DNA of 64,000 bases, from the IMG/VR virus record IMGVR_UViG_3300033149_006567, positions 33,843 through 97,842 of that record. One strand, given 5' to 3'. Position 1 is the stretch's first letter; each line of letters begins with the position of its first letter. The stretch is from a virus. The translations under genes and the position numbers were made by a program. This document shows positions 27,039-33,650 of the stretch, one piece after another. Under the pieces are notes generated by a model. The model saw only the letters and a program-made list of their open reading frames with translations. It made no database searches and was not told where the DNA came from.

Positions 27039-27783
27039 GCCTCGCGTATCTGCGATCATGTTGGTGTTAAACGAGCGCTTTTACATAAAGGCCTCGATGT
27101 ATAATGCTCTTCAGTTTTTTGACGAGATATTAGTCCTTGACGGAGGTTCTCAAGATGGAACATTTGAGTTTTTAGAGGAATTTGCCTCTAAATTTTCTAG
27201 GGTCAAGATCGAGCAATGGCCTCAAGCTGACGCAAGACATTATCACCCTAGTTGGAATCAACCCGCTCGATGGAACAAGCTTATCGAGAAGGCTCGGTTT
27301 GATTGGATAGCGGTGCTTGGCGCAGATGAATGTTGGTGTGACCATGCTCGACCTAGACGTTTGATAATGAAGTATCAGGATACTCCGGCTTTTGCTTTTC
27401 CCAGATATGCCGTTACCGGAAGGCATGAATATACTCCCAATTGGTTTCCAGATTATCAACTTCGGCTATTTGACAGGGCTGCCCTCGGGGGAGTTCGTTT
27501 CAAAAATATGCCTCGACATTGCACTCCAAAAACCCACATGGGGGCCGGAAGTACTCCTCCGAAGAAAAATTTTAAGAAATATTATTTAGTTCATTACCAT
27601 CATGGATTTGGACCCAAAAGACACTCTCTCGGCAAGGGTATGAGAGTTGAAAAACTTCCTGGCTCTTTCGATCATCCTCGACATGCCCGCAAATATATAA
27701 TCAACCACCCAGAAAGGGTAGATTTTAAATATGATTTTCGGCTATATGGAAGGGCTGGGTTTGTCCCCAAGGAGACTCGATAG
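27031..27783 (+). CDS. GT2-like (GT-A) glycosyltransferase 2
   Basis: The ATG at 27031 overlaps the previous stop by 8 bases and gives MSKPRVSAIMLVLNERFYI, a typical GT2 start. DEILVLDGGSQDGTFEFL is the nucleotide-binding region and WIAVLGADECW carries the DxD-like metal site as GADE. The 250-residue length is normal for a small GT2 enzyme. VHYHHGFGPKRHSLGKGM near the C-terminus resembles the equivalent HYGW region of the preceding gene. Confidence 0.7.
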   Translation: MSKPRVSAIMLVLNERFYIKASMYNALQFFDEILVLDGGSQDGTFEFLEEFASKFSRVKIEQWPQADARHYHPSWNQPARWNKLIEKARFDWIAVLGADECWCDHARPRRLIMKYQDTPAFAFPRYAVTGRHEYTPNWFPDYQLRLFDRAALGGVRFKNMPRHCTPKTHMGAGSTPPKKNFKKYYLVHYHHGFGPKRHSLGKGMRVEKLPGSFDHPRHARKYIINHPERVDFKYDFRLYGRAGFVPKETR

Positions 27784-28719
27784 ATGGCGAAACCAAAAAT
27801 CTTAATGATAGTCGGTTTTGATTGGGCCAATGCGGCTTACAAAATGTACGAGGCTATTAACGAATTTGGAGATGTAGCTTCCATCCGTCTTTGGACTCGG
27901 TGGCCCTTTAAGGCACAAGGAAAGCGTAAGGGCTACAAGTATGACATGAAGGGGAATGAGCAACTTGCCGAGGCAAAGAATCTTGTCAAGGAGGCCGATG
28001 TCATACATTTTATAGATAGGGCTCATCCAGCGTTATCAAAGTCTCCCCTGCCAGCATTGGCTCCTCCCGACAAGAAGGCAATAGTGAGTCTGAATACATC
28101 GGCGTGGTATTCGGTGGGACCAGGAAGAGTCAAAAAGCTGTACGGCAAAATTAAAAATCGAAACCAAAATTGCTTAATTACCACCCTTACCGCTTCTATG
28201 CCTCTTCAGGCTATTCCCTTTAAGTATACTCCGCAACCAATAGACACCAGAAAGATAGGGTTCAGGGAAAAAGTTTTTTCTCGAGAGAAGCTTGTTGTTG
28301 GTCACATGCCATTTTCTGGAAGGTTTGGGAAAAAGGGAACCAGGGAGATACAGGAGGCATTAAAAAGATACGAGAAGGCTGAGCTTCGTATTACAACTGG
28401 AGCTTCCCAAGAAGAGGCCATCGCTCGGAAAAGAAAGCTTGATGTTCTGATAGATCAGCTGGTGCTAGGGGCTTATGGCTACAACGCCCTAGAAGCCGCT
28501 TGTATCGGCATCCCGGTTATGTGCCATTTAAAAGAGGATTGCTGGCCATTAATTAATTGTCGGCGAGATGGGACGGATATACCTCAGAAGTTGGATTGGC
28601 TACAAGATCGTGCGAAACGGAAAACCGTGGGTAAGAAAACTCGGCGTTGGGTTGAAGAGACTCATGGTTATCCAGTTATAGGCAAAATGTGGAGTGAAAT
28701 ATACCGTGATTTTTGTTAA
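27784..28719 (+). CDS. Divergent GT-B glycosyltransferase-like protein
   Basis: The 311-residue product begins KILMIVGFDWANAAYKMYEAI, a GT-B N-terminal pattern. It ends with a donor-domain-like segment VLGAYGYNALEAACIGIPVMC in the place of the E-x7-E region of GT4 enzymes. It is shorter than typical GT4 members. The first codon follows the previous stop directly. Membership in a GT-B family is likely, the exact family uncertain. Confidence 0.6.
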   Translation: MAKPKILMIVGFDWANAAYKMYEAINEFGDVASIRLWTRWPFKAQGKRKGYKYDMKGNEQLAEAKNLVKEADVIHFIDRAHPALSKSPLPALAPPDKKAIVSLNTSAWYSVGPGRVKKLYGKIKNRNQNCLITTLTASMPLQAIPFKYTPQPIDTRKIGFREKVFSREKLVVGHMPFSGRFGKKGTREIQEALKRYEKAELRITTGASQEEAIARKRKLDVLIDQLVLGAYGYNALEAACIGIPVMCHLKEDCWPLINCRRDGTDIPQKLDWLQDRAKRKTVGKKTRRWVEETHGYPVIGKMWSEIYRDFC

Positions 28720-29413
28720 ACAATATGGTGAACGAAGAACTTGCACTAATCTTGCAAAATATTTTGTGGAGCAGAATACTGTCGGAGTCGAAGTCTTGGC
28801 TTCGGTTTTGGGGTGGAAACACGGGTTTCATTCTGGGAAAATAGACTGGAGTGGAGAAACATGGGGCGAGGAATATGGTAGGCCGCTTAAAGATCAAGTT
28901 AAAAATCTTTTGGAGATAAAAGAGGCTTATACGGCAGGGGAATTGAGATACTTAGTTTGTGTGAAAGATCCGTATTCTTGGTGTTTATCCTTTGCTCGCT
29001 ATCAAAGAAAAATAAACCCTGTTGGGTACGTAAGACCTGCTTATTTAAAAAATATCATTGGTGTTTGGAACAAAAAGTATTTGAACTGGGAAAAGCTTTT
29101 AAATTCTGTTGAATTGAGTTTTTTATTTCGTTACGAGGATTTTCTTCGTGAGCCGAGGAGCGTGAGAGAGAGGCTGCTTAAGTCTTTATGTCTTCCTGGT
29201 AGTCAGAAAAGTTCTCTATCTTTTCCTCAGAAATTTTCCAGGGGAGGGCAGAGGCTTAACAAAAAAAACGCTTTTTCTTCTACTGCTTTTGATAGGGATT
29301 ACTACCTGAATAGGCGGTATATGAAATTCTATAATTCTGATCACAAGGGCATATTCAGGAAGTGTCTGGATATCGCTCTGGCGAAAAGACTAGGATACAC
29401 ATTGTGCGAGTAG
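28694..29413 (+). CDS. Sulfotransferase-like protein 3
   Basis: The 239-residue product (GTG start; a second GTG 12 bases on is possible) contains VKQYGERRTCTNLAKYFV in the P-loop position, YLVCVKDPYSWCLSFARYQ and FLFRYEDFLREP. These are the same three blocks as the genes at 24151 and 24788, so it is a third member of that set, separated by four genes. It overlaps its upstream neighbour by 26 bases. Confidence 0.65.
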   Translation: MKYTVIFVKQYGERRTCTNLAKYFVEQNTVGVEVLASVLGWKHGFHSGKIDWSGETWGEEYGRPLKDQVKNLLEIKEAYTAGELRYLVCVKDPYSWCLSFARYQRKINPVGYVRPAYLKNIIGVWNKKYLNWEKLLNSVELSFLFRYEDFLREPRSVRERLLKSLCLPGSQKSSLSFPQKFSRGGQRLNKKNAFSSTAFDRDYYLNRRYMKFYNSDHKGIFRKCLDIALAKRLGYTLCE

Positions 29414-30222
29414 GTTTTTCAAAAAGAAAGCCCGTAGAGTCTGCGGTGGCTCGAGCTTTTTCGACTTTAGGACATGAGGTCATTTTTAAAAGAAGCAAGG
29501 CTGATTTTGAGAGTTTTGTTCGGAACAATAACCTAGACATTCTTTTTCTGTCTTCTAGCGCCCCCGTTCCTTCCCCCAAGATTGTCCAAAAATTACAGAA
29601 TAATTGTCGAGTTATCTACTGGGAGAGAAGGGCTCCTCCAAAAGGAATAGACAATAATCGCTATCGATTTAGGAACTATTTTACCATTTATAATGACGGG
29701 AGTGGGCGGTATCTTCCTTGCGCAGCGGAAGATCACCTATTTCTTAAGGAGGACGAAAGGTACGGGGTTTCGCTGGTGGCAAAAGATGTTTTCAAAAAGC
29801 CACGGAAGAGACAGCATGAGAAAAGAGTCCGATTGCAGAAGATGATATTCAAAGACGCATCGAATAGGTTTACGATGTACGGGGATATTCCCGAGAAAAG
29901 ATACGATGATCGTTTTGAAATAATGGCGAATTCTGTTTGTTCTATCGGGATTTGGAATGCTGACAAAGCGGTTCCTCTTCGATATTTTGAGATAATTTCA
30001 ACTTCTACGCCATTGATAACCTACCCCTATGAGACATTCAGGAGTCTGTTTGTTCCGGGGGAGCATTACGTGGAGACAGAGTCTCTTTCCCTGACCCTAG
30101 ATGCCTTATCTGGAGATAAAGAACGTTTTGAGGCGATAGGTCGAGCGGGTTATGAACATTTTTTGCAATATCATACTTATAAGCATCGAGTCAAATTTAT
30201 GCTGAATCACCTGAAGGGATAG
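29404..30222 (+). CDS. GT-B glycosyltransferase-like protein (C-terminal donor domain)
   Basis: The start is taken at GTG 29404 (MRVGFSKRKPVESAVARAF), which overlaps the previous stop, giving 272 residues. The C-terminal half carries SIGIWNADKAVPLRYFEIISTSTPLITYPYE and then LDALSGDKERFEAIGRAGYEHFLQYHTY, the pattern of the Glyco_trans_1_2 domain. It continues the sugar-transfer block. Confidence 0.6.
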   Translation: MRVGFSKRKPVESAVARAFSTLGHEVIFKRSKADFESFVRNNNLDILFLSSSAPVPSPKIVQKLQNNCRVIYWERRAPPKGIDNNRYRFRNYFTIYNDGSGRYLPCAAEDHLFLKEDERYGVSLVAKDVFKKPRKRQHEKRVRLQKMIFKDASNRFTMYGDIPEKRYDDRFEIMANSVCSIGIWNADKAVPLRYFEIISTSTPLITYPYETFRSLFVPGEHYVETESLSLTLDALSGDKERFEAIGRAGYEHFLQYHTYKHRVKFMLNHLKG

Positions 30223-30229
30223 TGGCGCA

Positions 30230-30679
30230 TTGAAAGGGGAAGTTATTTTAAAAGCTGATGATTTTGTCCGATTAGATGACAAGTGGAAGAGGTTCTTTTT
30301 TATTTTAGAGCAGTCGGACGTTTTGGCTTCTGTTGGAGTTTCTGGGAAACATTTTCTTCCTAAGTCAAGGAAAAGGGGCAGTTACTCAGATGTCCAAAAG
30401 ATTTATCAAATTGGAAAGTCAGCCAAGATAGCAGAAAAATTTGAAGAACCGATTGAACTTCTTTGGATTGATGGAGACCACTCTCATAAGGGGGCAAAGG
30501 AGGATATATCGAATTGGCGGAAGTTTGTCATTGTTGGAGGGATAATGGCTTTTCATGATTATGGAAGAAGTGGCGTAACACAGGCGGTTGATGAGTTTCT
30601 AGAAAAGGAATCGGATTGCTGGGAGGTTGTCTCGAACAGAGAGGTGGGCAGCATTTTTGTGCTGAGGAGACTGAAGTAG
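30230..30679 (+). CDS. Methyltransferase-like protein lacking the usual N-terminal half
   Basis: The 149-residue product starts with TTG. Residues 75-135 match the C-terminal part of Methyltransf_24 enzymes: IELLWIDGDHSHKGAKEDI, then GGIMAFHDYGRSGVTQAVDEFL. The N-terminal SAM-binding glycine motif of that family is not present. It may be a truncated remnant or a protein that kept only part of the fold. It lies between a glycosyltransferase and a deacetylase. Confidence 0.55.
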   Translation: MKGEVILKADDFVRLDDKWKRFFFILEQSDVLASVGVSGKHFLPKSRKRGSYSDVQKIYQIGKSAKIAEKFEEPIELLWIDGDHSHKGAKEDISNWRKFVIVGGIMAFHDYGRSGVTQAVDEFLEKESDCWEVVSNREVGSIFVLRRLK

Positions 30680-30732
30680 TTGAAAAGAGCACACCCATAG
30701 ACATCGAGCGAAACAGATACTGAGTGTTTTAA

Positions 30733-31491
30733 ATGTTTAATTGGCCATTAAATCAGCGTTGTGCAGTGTCTTTGACCTATGACGATGGGAGAAAAACTCA
30801 TTGTAAAGCAGCTGTTCCGCTGTTAAATAAATACGGACTAAAGGGCACTTTTTATGTGGATTCTAGTTCAAAGTTTTTTAGAAGGCGACCCTATTTGTGG
30901 AAGAAAGTTGCCGAGGCAGGACACGAGCTGGGGAATCATGGCCTTTTTCATTCTTGTCGAAGAATTGAATCTCGGAAGGAGTGGCTGAAGCCTTATTTGG
31001 ATTTGTGCGAATATACTCCAGACAGATTCGAAGAAGAACTTCAGATGGCGAATTTTATTTTATATTTAATAGACGGCAAAAAGAAAAGAACTTACGGAAA
31101 TACCTGTTGGGACATCACTATTGGACGAGGAAAAGGAGAGGTGTCCATGGATGCTATTTTAAGGAAGAATTTTATTGCCGCCAGAGGTCCTCTCCGCCAG
31201 AAACCAGCCAGGATTGATTCGGAATTTAATTTGATGCAGGTAGGGACTTTGCAGGCTGACGGGAAAACTTTCTCAGATCTGCAGCGTTTTATCGTCAAGG
31301 CGACCTTTCCCGGGAGTTGGGTAGTTTTGACCATTCATGGAGTTCAAGAAGATGGGCCGGGCCTGTTTTTAGAAAGCAAGGAACATCGGCGTTTAATTGA
31401 GTGGCTTTCGGCCCAAAGAAACAACATATGGACTGCTCCGTTCATAGAAGTCGCTCGATACGTCAGAGACCGGCGGGAAAAGAAATCTTAG
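30733..31491 (+). CDS. Polysaccharide deacetylase (NodB/CE4-type)
   Basis: The 252-residue product has the CE4 motif 1 as LTYDDGRKTH near residue 17 and motif 2 as HELGNHGLFHS near residue 60, which carries the metal-binding histidines. The C-terminal half contains SWVVLTIHGV, matching motif 5. No signal peptide is visible, so it would act in the cytoplasm, on sugar precursors or lipid-linked glycan rather than on peptidoglycan outside. It fits the carbohydrate island. Confidence 0.75.
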   Translation: MFNWPLNQRCAVSLTYDDGRKTHCKAAVPLLNKYGLKGTFYVDSSSKFFRRRPYLWKKVAEAGHELGNHGLFHSCRRIESRKEWLKPYLDLCEYTPDRFEEELQMANFILYLIDGKKKRTYGNTCWDITIGRGKGEVSMDAILRKNFIAARGPLRQKPARIDSEFNLMQVGTLQADGKTFSDLQRFIVKATFPGSWVVLTIHGVQEDGPGLFLESKEHRRLIEWLSAQRNNIWTAPFIEVARYVRDRREKKS

Positions 31492-31761
31492 ATGCTTAAG
31501 TTGGAGAAAAAATTTCGGAATCGTGTTACTGGAGAAGTATTTTCCGACTTCTTGGATGTGATTGGCGATAGGGTTACCTTAAACTATTCTTTTAGATATT
31601 GTAGTGGTGGATATCGAGGGGAATGCGGAAAAATTGCCAAGAAAAATGCGCTTTCAACACCGACTCTTTGGTTCGAGAAATTCCTCGCAAGCAACGACGC
31701 TATCGCCTCGGGGGAGATATATCACGAGGCAGAAGTCGAGAGGGTGGGCGGCAATGGTTAA
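31492..31761 (+). CDS. Unrecognised short protein
   Basis: The 89-residue frame starts at the base after the deacetylase stop. It has no recognised motif, two cysteines (RYCSGGYRGEC) and no membrane segment. Two other frames of 60-66 codons overlap its 3' half, so the true frame is less sure there, and a truncated or frameshifted gene is possible. Bases 31762-31843 hold no clear gene. Confidence 0.4.
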   Translation: MLKLEKKFRNRVTGEVFSDFLDVIGDRVTLNYSFRYCSGGYRGECGKIAKKNALSTPTLWFEKFLASNDAIASGEIYHEAEVERVGGNG

Positions 31762-31843
31762 GTTGGACTTCTGTTTCCCTTATTGAGCATTTAGTTAATC
31801 AGGGAGTTAAAATAAAATTTTAGAATAGAAGGGAAGGTAAGGG

Positions 31844-32344
31844 ATGGGAGAAAGAGGCAATTTTATACATCCTTCTGCGGCAAAATTCGTCAAAAGAAAT
31901 AAGGTTCGGTTAGGCGTGGGGGTTGTGGTATGCAAAGGAGTCCGAATTGGAAAAAATGTTTACATAAACAACAATGTCGTTATTCAAAAGGGGGCTCATA
32001 TAGGAAATCATGTCGGGATACAAGCTTTGGCTCATATATGTGTAAACGCCATTATTGAAGATGACGTTTTTATTGGGCCTAGTGTGTCTTTGGCGGGCGT
32101 AAGAGATATCAGGCATGGGCGAGGACCTTATGTCAGAGAGGCCCCGGTAATCAAGAGGGGGGCTCGGATCGGCGTGGGTGCTATCATTTTACCAGGGGTT
32201 GTCGTTGGAGAGGAGTGTTTAATAGGGGCTGGAGCTGTTGTCACGAAAAGTACAGAGCCATTTGGTATTTATATGGGTTGTCCAGCTCGAAAAGTTGGAG
32301 TTGTGGAAGAAAAAGATCGCCTGAAAAAGGAGATGAAATCATGA
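31844..32344 (+). CDS. Left-handed beta-helix acyltransferase (hexapeptide repeat, WbpD-like)
   Basis: The 166-residue protein is built of hexapeptide repeats: VRLGVGVVVCKGVRIGKNV, IQKGAHIGNHVGI, IEDDVFIGPSVS, IKRGARIGVGAII and VVGEECLIGAGAVV. The end GIYMGCPARKVG is the usual cap of sugar-nucleotide N-acetyltransferases. These enzymes acetylate amino sugars from acetyl-CoA. A second family member is at 38492 on the other strand. A good AGGGAAGG-type site precedes the ATG. Confidence 0.75.
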   Translation: MGERGNFIHPSAAKFVKRNKVRLGVGVVVCKGVRIGKNVYINNNVVIQKGAHIGNHVGIQALAHICVNAIIEDDVFIGPSVSLAGVRDIRHGRGPYVREAPVIKRGARIGVGAIILPGVVVGEECLIGAGAVVTKSTEPFGIYMGCPARKVGVVEEKDRLKKEMKS

Positions 32345-32637
32345 GAACATGTATGGTCGGGGGGTCTAGAAGCGGGACAACAGTGGTGAGTTGTTTGTTG
32401 AGGCTATTTCCTCGCTTATTCGCCGTCAATGAAGCTCGACGGAAGCCGAGAGAGCTCGGCCTAGAGGTCAATATAATTTTTATTCATCTCGAGAATTTTC
32501 TGCTATCAATAAGAAGAAAAATCGTGTGGGCTATTTCAAACATTTTATTCCCGATTAGCAAAAACAGTTTTCTAATGAAGCAAAGAAATATCTTAAAAAA
32601 TATAAGTACATCTGATTTTTTCAAACTTTCTTCTTGA
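32341..32637 (+). pseudogene. Truncated sulfotransferase-like gene
   Basis: The ATG at 32341 follows AAGGAG and gives 98 residues. The first 20, MRTCMVGGSRSGTTVVSCLL, are an intact sulfotransferase P-loop region. After that the sequence loses resemblance and turns Lys/Ile/Phe-rich (AT-rich DNA), with no 3'-phosphate-binding block. It looks like the 5' end of a fifth sulfotransferase fused to unrelated sequence, at the boundary just before a new promoter. A short functional protein cannot be excluded. Confidence 0.5.
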
Positions 32638-32663
32638 CCCCGCTCCTCTTTCTGTGGTATTCT
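32634..32663 (+). promoter_or_regulatory. Sigma70-type promoter
   Basis: TTGACC at 32634-32639 and TATTCT at 32658-32663 are 18 bases apart, 29 bases upstream of the ATG at 32692. It overlaps the end of the truncated sulfotransferase frame and probably starts transcription of the nuclease, primase-helicase and permease genes. Confidence 0.55.
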
Positions 32664-32691
32664 TATTTCGAACTTTACCAAAGGAGCGAGA

Positions 32692-33633
32692 ATGTCTCAA
32701 GACTACCTTAACTCTGGTGGCTATGACAGCTATAGCTTTTGGGGTGACATTGACGAACATGTCACCAGAATCAAGCCAGTTTCAAAACACAGCAAGAACT
32801 TTTATCCTTCAGAAGCTTCGGTTGTTTTAACCGATGAGTACGGAGATCGCAAAGTAGAGGGAGCTTGTTTAAGGAAGGCCTTCTATCGTATCAAGGCTTT
32901 TCAGCCTGCCCCCCCGAGAGTATATTCAGAATACATATTCCAGCAGGGACGTGATTGTGAGAAGGCTATCATCAATTGGGCCAAAGAGCGGGGTCGCTGG
33001 GTAGACAATAGCCATAAATTTTCCACTAGTGAGCTGGGGTTCCCCATTAAGGGAGAGCTTGACGGGATATTCATAGAGCCACATACGGGGAACCTGTACA
33101 TAATGGAAGCAAAAACTTTTTATGGATATTACGCGACTAAAGAGATAATGGGCAACTATAAGCAAAAGGGATTCCCTAAGATGTCTCATTTGCTTCAATT
33201 GCTTCTCTATGTCTACCTATTCAGGCCCAACAGTGGGTTTAATTTCACTGACTATGAGATTCCTTATGGACGTCTTGTTTATTGGGCTCGAGATAACGCT
33301 GCCAATCGAAAAACTTTCAAAGTTGAATTAAAGCAAGAGGGCGAGATATTTTTTCCTGTGGTCGAAGGCGAAGTTGTTCGTACTTTTACCGTGAATGACA
33401 TGATTGCTCGATATCGAAAGCTTAAGGAACATTTGGATAACGATGAGGTTCCACCTCGCGATTTTGAACATCAGTATTCTCCCGAAAAGATAAGGGATTT
33501 TTTTGAAAAAGGAAAAGTTTCCAAGAAAGCCTTTGGTGATTGGCAGAAGAGGAAGAAAGTGCCGGGAGACCCCCTTTGTTCCCCGACTTATTGTCCCTAT
33601 TTCCACCATTGTTACGAACGAGCCAACCTCTAA
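32692..33633 (+). CDS. PD-(D/E)XK nuclease, Cas4/RecB-like, with C-terminal cysteine cluster
   Basis: The 313-residue protein has a first cysteine region (EGACLRKAFYRIKAF), a helix with GRDCEKAIINWAKERG, then IKGELDGIF and LYIMEAKTFYGYYATKE. These give the D...ExK of the RecB nuclease core, followed by HLLQLLLYVYLF. The C-terminus CSPTYCPYFHHC supplies three cysteines that, with C59, resemble the Fe-S site of Cas4/AddB nucleases. It lies 17 bases before the primase-helicase, so a role in phage DNA replication or recombination is likely. There is no CRISPR array nearby. Confidence 0.7.
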   Translation: MSQDYLNSGGYDSYSFWGDIDEHVTRIKPVSKHSKNFYPSEASVVLTDEYGDRKVEGACLRKAFYRIKAFQPAPPRVYSEYIFQQGRDCEKAIINWAKERGRWVDNSHKFSTSELGFPIKGELDGIFIEPHTGNLYIMEAKTFYGYYATKEIMGNYKQKGFPKMSHLLQLLLYVYLFRPNSGFNFTDYEIPYGRLVYWARDNAANRKTFKVELKQEGEIFFPVVEGEVVRTFTVNDMIARYRKLKEHLDNDEVPPRDFEHQYSPEKIRDFFEKGKVSKKAFGDWQKRKKVPGDPLCSPTYCPYFHHCYERANL

Positions 33634-33650
33634 AACTAGCAGGTATCCAG

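Noticed and set aside
31604-31823. Two further plus-strand frames over the end of the gene at 31492
   Set aside because: Neither has a good start site or motif; the 31492 frame begins directly after the deacetylase stop and is preferred, with low confidence.
32692-33633. True CRISPR Cas4
   Set aside because: No repeat-spacer array and no Cas1 or Cas2 gene is in the window; placement beside the primase-helicase fits phage recombination nucleases.
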